The notes under the pieces were generated by a model. The model ran no database searches. It was given only the letters and a program-made list of their open reading frames with translations, and was not told where the DNA came from. From an uncultured Bacilli bacterium (GTDB taxonomy: Bacteria > Bacillota_I > Bacilli_A > RF39 > UBA660), in contig CANQJD010000010.1 of the NCBI GenBank assembly GCA_947624175.1, positions 1 to 34,099 of the forward strand: DNA of 34,099 nucleotides, written 5' to 3'. Made by a program: the position numbers and the translations under genes. Shown piece after piece: positions 23,058 through 30,078 of the stretch; positions within the stretch are counted from its first letter, which is position 1, and each line of letters begins with the position of its first letter.

Positions 23058-24284
23058 GTGATTTATACAAGTATCGATTTAGGCAGTAATTCTATAAAAA
23101 TTGTTGTTGCTTTAAAAAGTAATGATAAATTTTATGTTTTAGCATCTACTAATGTTAAAAGTAAAGGTATTAAAAAAGGTTATATAAAAGATAGAGATTT
23201 AGTAATAGAATGTTTAAAAGAAGCTATTTCTAATATAAATAAAGATTTAGGAATTGAAATTAAAGAAGTCTTATTAAATTTTCCATTACAAGAAGCAAAA
23301 TCTTCAATCGAAACAGCAGTTATTAATGTTAATGGAGTTGTAACTGGTAATCATATTAAAGAAGTAATTGGTTCAGCCGTTCGTGAAAATATATCAAATA
23401 ATTTAGAAGTTGTTTATTTAGAACCAATTATGTTTGAACTTGAAAATGGAATTCAGGTTGTTGATCCAAAAGGTCAAAATACTGGAACGTTAGAAGTTAG
23501 GTGTGCAGTTGCAACAGTTGAAAAAGAAGTTTTGTATCCATATCTTGAACTTTTAGATGAAGTTGGATTAGAAGTAGTTGATGTTAATTATGGAATTGTT
23601 GGAGATTACTTTGAAAGTAAAAATCATGATACTGATATGAAAGTAGGAGTGGTTGTTAATATTGGTTATGGAAAAACCGAGATTGCTGTATTTAATAAAG
23701 GAATCATGATAAGAGGAACAACCCTTTTATTTGGAAGTAGTAAGATTGATAAAGATATAAGTTATGTATATAAAATAGAAAGAAAGTATGCTAGTTCTTT
23801 AAAAGAGAATTTTGCTGTTGCGAGTTCAAAATATGCAGATAGTAATGATATTGCAGAAGTTATTAATTTAACTGGTGAAGAGATAAAAATAAATCAATTA
23901 GAATTAAGTCAAGTTGTGGAAGCTCGACTTATGGAAATAATAAAAAATGTAAAAAATGAAGTAAACAACTTAACAAATCGCGAGATTGGTTATATAATGG
24001 TTACAGGAGGAATAACCAATTTAGTTGGTTTCCCATATTTACTTGATAGAGAATTTGAATGTGATAAGATAGGTACAAACATTATTCCTTTAGGAGTTCG
24101 AAGTAATATTTATTCAGCAAGTTTAGGATTTATCAAGTATTATGATGCTAAAATGAAATTTCGAGATATAAAATATACAATGCTTAGTGATGAGGCAATT
24201 AAAAAATTGTCATCGAAGAAGAAGGAAGTAAGTACAGAAAATAATCTTATTGATAAATTGAAAACTTACTTAGAAAGCAATTAA
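23058..24284 (+). CDS. ftsA: Cell division protein FtsA (actin-like FtsZ anchor)
   Basis: 408 aa, actin-fold ATPase that tethers FtsZ to the membrane at the division ring. Phosphate-1 motif [14 protein letters not shown] (5-18), SHS2-type 1C subdomain with [19 protein letters not shown], phosphate-2 [15 protein letters not shown], adenosine motif [13 protein letters not shown], and C-terminal amphipathic end [12 protein letters not shown] as the likely membrane-targeting helix. The start is GTG 23058, with AAGGTAGGTG just upstream. The downstream ftsZ, 14 nt away with AAGGAGG, confirms the identity. Sequence is divergent from Bacillus FtsA (DLGSNS instead of DIGTS). Confidence 0.9.
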   Translation: MIYTSIDLGSNSIKIVVALKSNDKFYVLASTNVKSKGIKKGYIKDRDLVIECLKEAISNINKDLGIEIKEVLLNFPLQEAKSSIETAVINVNGVVTGNHIKEVIGSAVRENISNNLEVVYLEPIMFELENGIQVVDPKGQNTGTLEVRCAVATVEKEVLYPYLELLDEVGLEVVDVNYGIVGDYFESKNHDTDMKVGVVVNIGYGKTEIAVFNKGIMIRGTTLLFGSSKIDKDISYVYKIERKYASSLKENFAVASSKYADSNDIAEVINLTGEEIKINQLELSQVVEARLMEIIKNVKNEVNNLTNREIGYIMVTGGITNLVGFPYLLDREFECDKIGTNIIPLGVRSNIYSASLGFIKYYDAKMKFRDIKYTMLSDEAIKKLSSKKKEVSTENNLIDKLKTYLESN

Positions 24285-24298
24285 GGAGGAAAAAGAAT

Positions 24299-25384
24299 AT
24301 GCTTAGTGGATTAGAAATGGATCAATTAGCCAAGATAAAAGTTGTTGGAGTAGGTGGTGGAGGCGGCAATGCCGTCAATAGAATGATTGAAACAGGTGTA
24401 AAAGGTGTTGAGTTTATTGTTGCTAACACTGATTATCAAGTTTTATCAAAATCGAAAGCTGATGTTAAGATTCAACTTGGAAAACAACTAACGGAAGGAT
24501 TAGGAGCTGGGGGAAAACCAGAAGTAGGAAGAGAATCAGCTGTTGAATCCAAGAAAGAAATTGAAGAAGCATTGAAGGGCGCGGATATGATTTTCATTAC
24601 CTGTGGCATGGGTGGTGGAACTGGAACGGGAGCTGCTTCCATTGTTGCTGAAATTGCTCAAGGTTTAGGAGCATTAACTGTTGCTATTGTCACGAAACCA
24701 TTCTCATTTGAAGGCAAGAGAAGAATGGAAAATGCGATGGCTGGTCTTGAAGAATTAAAGAAACATGTTGATACTTTAATTGTTATTCCAAATGATCGAT
24801 TAAGAGAAATAATTGATAAATCAACTCCACTTCTTGAAGCTTTCAAGGAAGTGGATAATGTTCTTCGTCGTGGTGTGCAATCTATATCTGATTTAATTGC
24901 CGTTGTTGGACTTGTTAACTTGGATTTTGCTGATATTAAAGCTGTTATGGAAAAATCAGGAGATGCCATTATTGGAATTGGAATTGGAATGGGTGAAGAT
25001 AGGGCTGTTGAAGCGGCTAAACAAGCTGTTTCATCACCACTTCTTGAAACATCAATAACTGGAGCAACTGATGCTATTATTAATATAACTGGTGGTGTTA
25101 ACTTAACTTTATTTGAAGCTGAACAAGCGGCTGAAGTAGTCAGAAATGCTGCTAATAATGATATTAATACAATCTTTGGTTCTGTTATCAATGAAAATTT
25201 AACTGATGAAGTTATTGTAACCGTTATAGCAACGGGATTTAATAAACAAAAACCTCAAAAGCAAATCTATGATCAACAAGCTAGTAAAAATAAAGAAATC
25301 ACCATCATGGATGATGATGACGATGATGATGAAGGAGAATCAGAATATGATTTTCCACCATTCTTAAGAAATAGAAATTTTTAA
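24299..25384 (+). CDS. ftsZ: Cell division GTPase FtsZ
   Basis: 361 aa tubulin-like GTPase forming the Z ring. [18 protein letters not shown] (N-terminal nucleotide loop), [15 protein letters not shown] (tubulin signature), VIPNDRL, and [11 protein letters not shown] (T7 synergy region) are all present. The C-terminal linker is short and very acidic (a run of Asp codons with near-perfect GAT repeats, 25309-25332). It leads to the conserved tail peptide [12 protein letters not shown] that binds FtsA. Strong AAGGAGG before ATG 24299. No terminator is seen directly after it: leader element B and a surface gene follow within 200 nt. Confidence 0.97.
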   Translation: MLSGLEMDQLAKIKVVGVGGGGGNAVNRMIETGVKGVEFIVANTDYQVLSKSKADVKIQLGKQLTEGLGAGGKPEVGRESAVESKKEIEEALKGADMIFITCGMGGGTGTGAASIVAEIAQGLGALTVAIVTKPFSFEGKRRMENAMAGLEELKKHVDTLIVIPNDRLREIIDKSTPLLEAFKEVDNVLRRGVQSISDLIAVVGLVNLDFADIKAVMEKSGDAIIGIGIGMGEDRAVEAAKQAVSSPLLETSITGATDAIINITGGVNLTLFEAEQAAEVVRNAANNDINTIFGSVINENLTDEVIVTVIATGFNKQKPQKQIYDQQASKNKEITIMDDDDDDDEGESEYDFPPFLRNRNF

Positions 25385-25405
25385 TAGAAAGAAAGGAGTC
25401 CTCAT

Positions 25406-25471
25406 ATGGTAAAAAATAGTAATGTATCAAACTTATATGTTAACAATTTGTTAACCATGGGGGGGGTATAG
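25406..25471 (+). CDS. Leader peptide B (21 aa, ends in a G8 tract)
   Basis: ATG 25406 to TAG 25469-25471, starting 21 nt after ftsZ, with AGAAAGGAGTCCTC upstream (near-identical to AGAAAGGAGTGACCCTC of leader A). The end reads ACC ATG GGG GGG GTA TAG, the stop falling just after the same eight-G run (25459-25466). The leader has no evident promoter of its own and is probably transcribed from the ftsA-ftsZ promoter. The first 15 residues differ from leader A apart from an N-V-x-N pattern. No family is recognised. Confidence 0.6.
   Translation: MVKNSNVSNLYVNNLLTMGGV
25450..25467 (+). repeat. Conserved 18-nt G8 motif, copy B
   Basis: GTTAACCATGGGGGGGGT, identical to 8418-8435. In this copy GTTAAC also occurs once more 11 nt upstream (25439-25444). 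Confidence 0.85.
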
Positions 25472-25510
25472 CACCTAAGTATTTTTCTATAAAAAAAATA
25501 ATAAAAGAAC

Positions 25511-25557
25511 AACACTTAAGAATTAGTAACCTAGTTACTAGATTTTTAAGTGTTTTT
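25511..25557 (+). terminator. Two-tier hairpin terminator/attenuator B
   Basis: The outer stem is AACACTTAA (25511-25519) with TTAAGTGTT (25546-25554). The inner stem is TAGTAAC (25524-25530) with GTTACTA (25534-25540). A T run follows, and the surface-gene ATG is only 18 nt beyond it. No promoter fits between, so the surface gene depends on read-through. Confidence 0.82.
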
Positions 25558-25574
25558 ATGTTTGGAGGAAGTTT

Positions 25575-27101
25575 ATGAAAAGAAAAAATATAATGATTTT
25601 AATGATATCTTTAAGTTTAGTTTTATTATTAGGTTCAAGTTATGCACTTTTAAGGAGTACCCAAGTAGGAACTAATCCATATGTAATAAATGTTGGAACT
25701 TTACAAGTAACATTTGTAGATAGTGAAACAGAGTTTTTAAATCTTACTGATATGTATCCCATGAGTGATAAAGAAGGAAGTAGTCAAGATAAAGAACTTT
25801 CATTTATGGTTAAAAATACTGGAAATGTAGATTCTTACTATGATGTAACTTTAGAAGAAACAAGTACAAATCCGGAATTTAAGAGTGTAATAAGATATAT
25901 AATTAATAATGATGATAAAGGTTATAATGAACCTAAAACATTAGGAGAAAATAAATATATCGAAGTAGGGGGATATTTAAAACCTAATGAAAGTAGTAGT
26001 TATAAAGTAAAGATATGGTTAGATTATAATGCAGATAATAACTATATGGATAAAACTTTTACAGCTAAAGTAGCAATAAATAGTTTTCAAGAAAGCGAGT
26101 ATGCTAAAGATGTAATTAAGAGTAAATTAGTAAAATATTCTGAATCAAGTAAAGATGATTTTACTGGAGGACTTGTTGCAATAAATACAAATGGTGAGTT
26201 ATATAATGAAACTGATTTTAACCAAAAAATAAGAGAATATCGTTATTCTGGTCCTACTGTAAATAACTATGTAACATTTAATGATGAGTTATGGAGAATA
26301 ATAGGAGTATTCGAAGAAGAAAATGAGGAATTTGTAAAAATAGTTAGTAACAAATTATTAGAAAGTGATAAAATTCCTTTTAACTATCAAATTAGCAATA
26401 CAAATTATATTATAAAAACAAAGGAGCCATTTGATTATAGTCAGGGTGTTTATTGGAATAAAATTGAAGATGGTAATGCAAAATTAGATTGGACAACTTC
26501 TGGATTACAATATTATCTAAATACGGAAACGGATGAAAGTGTAGAAAATAAAGGATATTTTAACTATCTTTCAAGTGTTTCTAAAACTATGATTAGAGAA
26601 TCCAATTATTATTTGGGAAATATTCATATAGATGCAACAAATAGTTTTTCAAATTATGATAATACTATTTTGGCATATACTCATGAGCGAGATGAAAGCA
26701 ATATTTTCAGTGATCAAAAAAGTAGATGGACAGGGAAAGTCGCTTTAATGTATCCAAGTGATGTCGGATATGCAAATTTATCTAAAAATTGGAATCTTAA
26801 ACTGCATGTTATGCTAAATCAAAAAAATTATAATTGGATGTATAATACTATGGAAGATATTTTGAATAATGGTAATTGGCTTATTAGCAGAGGTGATGCC
26901 ACTTGGGCTGCTATGATTCTAGGTCGATCTGGAAGCCTTGGAACTTCAAATTATACTAAATTAGATAGTCTTGATGATGTTTATCAAACTTCCTTTATGT
27001 ATGATTATAATGTTCGACCTGCATTATATTTAAAAAGTAATGTTAAAATAACAAGTGGTGATGGAACCAGTGATAGTCCTTACGTTTTAACAATAAATTA
27101 A
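25575..27101 (+). CDS. TasA/SipW-class surface protein with YSGPTVNNYV module
   Basis: 508 aa. The N-terminal signal anchor NIMILMISLSLVLLLGSSYA is followed by LLRSTQVGTNPYVINVGTL, typical of SipW-processed TasA/CalY-like proteins. A beta-sandwich region (about 30-180) includes KNTGNVDSYYDVTL. The C-terminal module begins REYRYSGPTVNNYVTFNDEL followed by WRIIGVFEE, and ends RPALYLKSNVKITSGDGTSD-type sequence; it resembles DUF6273-like extracellular modules, an uncertain match. The same module makes up the C-terminus of the 30079 protein. GGAGGAAG precedes the ATG. It lies behind leader B and its terminator, 190 nt after ftsZ, with no visible promoter of its own. Surface location is well supported; function is unknown. 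Confidence 0.85.
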   Translation: MKRKNIMILMISLSLVLLLGSSYALLRSTQVGTNPYVINVGTLQVTFVDSETEFLNLTDMYPMSDKEGSSQDKELSFMVKNTGNVDSYYDVTLEETSTNPEFKSVIRYIINNDDKGYNEPKTLGENKYIEVGGYLKPNESSSYKVKIWLDYNADNNYMDKTFTAKVAINSFQESEYAKDVIKSKLVKYSESSKDDFTGGLVAINTNGELYNETDFNQKIREYRYSGPTVNNYVTFNDELWRIIGVFEEENEEFVKIVSNKLLESDKIPFNYQISNTNYIIKTKEPFDYSQGVYWNKIEDGNAKLDWTTSGLQYYLNTETDESVENKGYFNYLSSVSKTMIRESNYYLGNIHIDATNSFSNYDNTILAYTHERDESNIFSDQKSRWTGKVALMYPSDVGYANLSKNWNLKLHVMLNQKNYNWMYNTMEDILNNGNWLISRGDATWAAMILGRSGSLGTSNYTKLDSLDDVYQTSFMYDYNVRPALYLKSNVKITSGDGTSDSPYVLTIN

Positions 27102-27131
27102 AAACTGTTTGAAAATTCAAGCAGTTTTTTT
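27101..27131. terminator. Bidirectional terminator between convergent genes
   Basis: AAAACTG...CAGTTTT with inner TTGAA/TTCAA pairing, then a T run on plus. The hairpin overlaps the last codons of the minus-strand gene ending at 27117. Confidence 0.85.
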
Positions 27132-27647
27132 AAAACGAAATTTATTTAAAATTTTGCCAACGACAGCAACAATTTTATCAGCATTTTTAATTGCATATTT
27201 TTTACCTAGGGCTTTACCACCAACCGTTAAACTTGATATTAAACTTGAAATAAGTAAAGCTGTAATTGTAATATTAATTGTAGTTAAATTACTGAGTGTA
27301 ATTGCAATCATGGCTCCCATTGAACCAGAGACAATTCCACAAATATCACCAACAATGTCATTACAAAAACTAGCAATATTACTACTTTTTTTAATTAACT
27401 TAATTCCTTCTTTACTTCCTTTAACTTTATTAGAAGCCATCGCATGAAAACTTGCTTCTTTAGCAGTTAGAACACTAGTACCAATAATATCAAATATAAT
27501 TCCTATAATAATAATTACAACTGTAATTCCTAGTAAAATAAAAAAATTACAATAAGTTGAAATTGTATTTGAGATACCACTTACGATTAAAGAAATAAAA
27601 AAAGTGAGCAAGAAGGCTTTTATAATCCATGTATCTTTCCTCTTCAT
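27117..27647 (-). CDS. CorB/CNNM-like (DUF21-type) integral membrane protein
   Basis: 176 aa with about four membrane segments (FLLTFFISLIVSGISN; FFILLGITVVIIIIGIIFDI; the GIVSGSMGAMIAITL region; ITITALLISSLISSL). The conserved middle IGTSVLTAKEASFHAMASNK and NIASFCNDIVGDICGI resembles short Clostridia/Bacilli proteins usually labelled Mg/Co transporter CorB-like, which have the membrane core without CBS domains. Transport activity is not demonstrated for these. The start ATG 27647 has AAAGGAGCTAAA upstream. The gene lies at the end of a ~480-nt transcript leader (27660-28139) with strong promoter, so it may be controlled by RNA structure. The family assignment is moderate. Confidence 0.58.
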   Translation of the reverse strand: MKRKDTWIIKAFLLTFFISLIVSGISNTISTYCNFFILLGITVVIIIIGIIFDIIGTSVLTAKEASFHAMASNKVKGSKEGIKLIKKSSNIASFCNDIVGDICGIVSGSMGAMIAITLSNLTTINITITALLISSLISSLTVGGKALGKKYAIKNADKIVAVVGKILNKFRFKKTA

Positions 27648-27659
27648 TTTAGCTCCTTT

Positions 27660-28139
27660 ATTTATTAAAATGGTTTTGTAATGGTATGCTATAAATTAAT
27701 TTTACGGCTTGAGGTCGAGTTGACTTTCTCTGATTTCTACCACTAGTTACCCAGTTGGCTATTTCTATTTAAAGAAATCAATCAAGCGTTACCAATCTTG
27801 ATCACTCGATCACCACTTAGTCCGCACTTCAATCCTTATAGCACAAACACCCTAGAGGTTTTCCCTGATAGATAGTCTGTATTTTTATTCGCTTTTGCAG
27901 TATTTCTTTCAACCAAAAAGGTATCCCGTCAACCACGCACGACATGTACATATTTATATTACGAAGTGATAAAAGGATAACATTATATGCCATTATAACT
28001 TCTCCTTAAATCTAAAATTATATACACACCCTTCTTTGGGCAAGAACAGCATATATATAAAGTATCATTATCGTACAATTGATGGATTTTTAGCCCCATC
28101 TTCGAATACATTTATCTAACTAGGATAATGCACCATACA
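27660..28139 (-). ncRNA. Unidentified structured RNA or long structured leader
   Basis: About 480 nt without a convincing gene, behind a consensus minus-strand promoter. By hand count 27721-27960 has about 37% G+C, well above surrounding genes. Local pairings on the minus strand include GATGG/CCATC (near 28097 and 28081), GCCC/GGGT (near 28035), GATCAAG/CTTGATT (about 27803 and 27786) and ATTTCT/AGAAAT (about 27777 and 27763). CATTATC near 28129 can also pair with GATAATG near 28070. The landmarks of RNase P RNA, tmRNA, SRP RNA, T-box or M-box are not found. A 54-codon frame (27993-27829) with AAGGAGAAG upstream exists inside but looks incidental. No terminator separates it from the CorB-like gene. 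Confidence 0.5.
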
Positions 28140-28145
28140 ACGTAC

Positions 28146-28174
28146 ATTATACTATATTTTATGCTTTTTGTCAA
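28146..28174 (-). promoter_or_regulatory. Consensus promoter of the structured RNA
   Basis: Minus strand TTGACA (plus 28169-28174), 17 bp, TATAAT (plus 28146-28151): a perfect consensus, the strongest in the window. Confidence 0.9.
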
Positions 28175-28181
28175 ATTTTAA

Positions 28182-28208
28182 TACTAAAAAACACTATCGC
28201 TAGTGTTT
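28182..28208 (-). terminator. Terminator of HerA-like gene
   Basis: AAACACTA (28189-28196), loop TCGC, TAGTGTTT (28201-28208). On minus a T run follows the stem, which overlaps the gene's stop codon. Confidence 0.85.
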
Positions 28209-29967
28209 ATTTAACATCCAAAAACCAAGTATTAGAAATATCGACATTATCACTTTCTGGAGTAGGATTTGGTTTATCAATTCGAATAATCGTTGGAATT
28301 TTAAATGCCGTTCCAAAGGCATAACAATAACCTGGTTGTAAGACTTGAATTCGTTTTGAAATTTCATCAGTCATATATGGAATTAAACTTGTTATATACT
28401 CTAAATCTTTCGGATGGGACATTTTAAAGATTAGGAAATTATTTGATTGAGATAGAGAAGTTTCCGATAATTCACTAGGTCTTTGAGAAATAACTCCAAG
28501 TAATATTCCATATTTTCGTCCTTCTTTACTAATTCTTTCAAAAATATTATACCCAAGTAAATCAACTCCATCATCATTTTGAACATAACGGTGAGCTTCT
28601 TCTAAAATAATATGAATAGGAAAAGAGGCTCTTGGTTTATAAACTTTTAAAGTATCAAATAACATTTTTGACATAATTTTAACAATGGTTTTAGCAAATC
28701 TATCATCAACATAATTAATATTAATGTTGATTAACTGAGCTTTTCTATTTCCCTTAGTTAGAAGAGAATTAATATAATTTTCTTTACTTATATAATTAGG
28801 ATAATCAAAATATGTATGATAATAATCAGTTACTAATGTATGAATTCGAACTTTTAATAAGTTATTATTTTCATAGATTTTTTCACTTTTAAACATACCT
28901 TCACTGATAAGGGCAAAGTCAATGGCATTTTCAATATCAGCCATTGTATAAGCAACATTAGCTGTCGGTAAATCTTTTAAGCTATCTTCAATTAGAAAAT
29001 GTGAAAAGAAGTCAGTTAATAATTCCATTTCCCGAAGTTTTCCATCAGCATCAATTATCAAACAATGTTTTAAAGCCCGATTATACCCAGGTTGAGTTAA
29101 AACAGTTTCAAGATTTAATTCTTCTGTTTTATAAAAAGATAAAATTGAGAATATTTGGTCTCTTACTTGAACTGATGGTCTTCCACTTAAAAGTAAATCT
29201 AAGATAGCTCTTGCAATAATATCATTTTTAATTCTTAAAATATTAGCATCTTCTTGTTTAAAAATTCTAACTAAACTTAAAGCTTTTTCAATAATTTGTA
29301 ATTGGTCTGTATTGGTTGCATTAAGTAAAATTGCTAAATCATCAACATCTAAAAGAAAAGGTGGTATTTTTAAGATTTCTTCGTTTGATTCTAAATTAGT
29401 TGTATAACTTTTAAAAGATATATAAGGATTAGCTGCTTCAATTCCTGTAAATGAATTATGGTATTCACCAAAGGTATCAAAGATAAATAAACTTGCTTTA
29501 TAAGGAACTTTATTTCCATTTTGAAAAACATTTTGAATAATTTTAGATAAAGACCAAGATTTACCAGAACCAGATCCACCTAAAATAGCAAAATGACCAT
29601 TAAAAAATTTATTTAAATCTAAACTAATTCTTAAATTATTATAAATAGGACTAAATCCTATAAATAAACTCTTACTTATTTCTTCAGGATAACTTAAAAT
29701 AGTAGAAACTCTACTAGCATCAATTAAAAAGATATTAGCTTTTAAACTAGGTTTTGTAGTAATACCATAGACAAAGTCATTATTAATAATTTCACCAACT
29801 AAATTAGCATATAATATATCTTCTTTAACTTTAATAATTTCTCCAATAATGGTTTTAGTATCTTGAAAAGCAATATAAGTATTAACAAGATTACCTAAAC
29901 TACTAGTATCACCACTTAATTTTACAACTATTACATTTTCTTGTATTTCAATTATATTCCCTTGCAT
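28207..29967 (-). CDS. HerA-like (DUF87) hexameric ATPase
   Basis: 586 aa FtsK/HerA-superfamily DNA translocase-type ATPase. The N-terminal beta-barrel (about 1-100, HAS-barrel-like, VIVVKLSGDTSSLGNLV) precedes Walker A GGSGSGKS (130-137). Later come Walker B HIILEEAHRYV (about 450-462), the arginine-rich RISKEGRKYGI and the sensor-like VISQRPSELS. HerA usually works with nuclease NurA in end resection or with SIR2/nuclease partners in defence. Neither is adjacent here, and the flanking genes are an RNA/CorB-like unit and a surface gene. So it is a solitary bacterial HerA; its partner may be elsewhere. ATG 29967 follows TAGGTGAAG. Its promoter is not clear (TATACT or TGTTAGAAT around 29980-29993). 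Confidence 0.87.
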   Translation of the reverse strand: MQGNIIEIQENVIVVKLSGDTSSLGNLVNTYIAFQDTKTIIGEIIKVKEDILYANLVGEIINNDFVYGITTKPSLKANIFLIDASRVSTILSYPEEISKSLFIGFSPIYNNLRISLDLNKFFNGHFAILGGSGSGKSWSLSKIIQNVFQNGNKVPYKASLFIFDTFGEYHNSFTGIEAANPYISFKSYTTNLESNEEILKIPPFLLDVDDLAILLNATNTDQLQIIEKALSLVRIFKQEDANILRIKNDIIARAILDLLLSGRPSVQVRDQIFSILSFYKTEELNLETVLTQPGYNRALKHCLIIDADGKLREMELLTDFFSHFLIEDSLKDLPTANVAYTMADIENAIDFALISEGMFKSEKIYENNNLLKVRIHTLVTDYYHTYFDYPNYISKENYINSLLTKGNRKAQLINININYVDDRFAKTIVKIMSKMLFDTLKVYKPRASFPIHIILEEAHRYVQNDDGVDLLGYNIFERISKEGRKYGILLGVISQRPSELSETSLSQSNNFLIFKMSHPKDLEYITSLIPYMTDEISKRIQVLQPGYCYAFGTAFKIPTIIRIDKPNPTPESDNVDISNTWFLDVK

Positions 29968-30022
29968 TATTCTTCACCTAGTATAATTCTAACACAAATC
30001 CTAAAAAAAATCATTAAAATTA

Positions 30023-30051
30023 TTGTAAAAAACTAAAAAATATTGTATTAT
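30023..30051 (+). promoter_or_regulatory. Promoter of surface gene 30079
   Basis: TTGTAA (30023-30028), a 17-bp spacer and TATTAT (30046-30051). No G8 leader is present here, unlike the other two surface genes with a visible upstream region. Confidence 0.8.
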
Positions 30052-30078
30052 ATCTTTATAGGATAAAGTAGGTGAGAT

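Larger units (their letters stand above)
25406..25578 (+). other. Leader B read with -1 shift at G8: 57-aa product ending on next ATG
   Basis: A -1 shift at G8 (or G9) opens a frame through IAPKYFSIKKIIKEQ, then LVTRFLSVFMFGGSL, to TGA 25576-25578. That TGA overlaps the surface gene's ATG 25575 as ATGA, and codons GGA GGA encode its Shine-Dalgarno. The frame passes through the whole hairpin. It shares GGG-x3-K-x2-SIK and TRFL-x-VF with copy A, and the shift direction is the same in both. This is the geometry of translational coupling; the shift itself is inferred. Confidence 0.55.

Noticed and set aside
24658-25191. Long open frame antisense to ftsZ
   Set aside because: Mirror of a strongly constrained coding sequence, Ser/Thr/Ile-rich, with no binding site or family resemblance; other antisense frames at 2564, 3690, 4570, 14494 and 20530 were discarded likewise.
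27829-27993. 54-codon ORF on the minus strand within the structured RNA (AAGGAGAAG then ATG)
   Set aside because: Composition (many Cys, Ile and basic residues without a pattern) and its position inside GC-richer paired sequence look incidental; it was not called as a gene, though a leader peptide cannot be excluded.
27660-28139. RNase P RNA, tmRNA, SRP RNA, T-box or M-box
   Set aside because: GAGGAAAGTCC, a CCA-ended acceptor with tag frame, the T-box GGTGGNACCGCG and M-box landmarks are all missing on both strands.
30052-30078. Third copy of the G8 leader ahead of the 30079 surface gene
   Set aside because: The upstream region has an ordinary promoter and binding site, with no G tract, leader ORF or hairpin.
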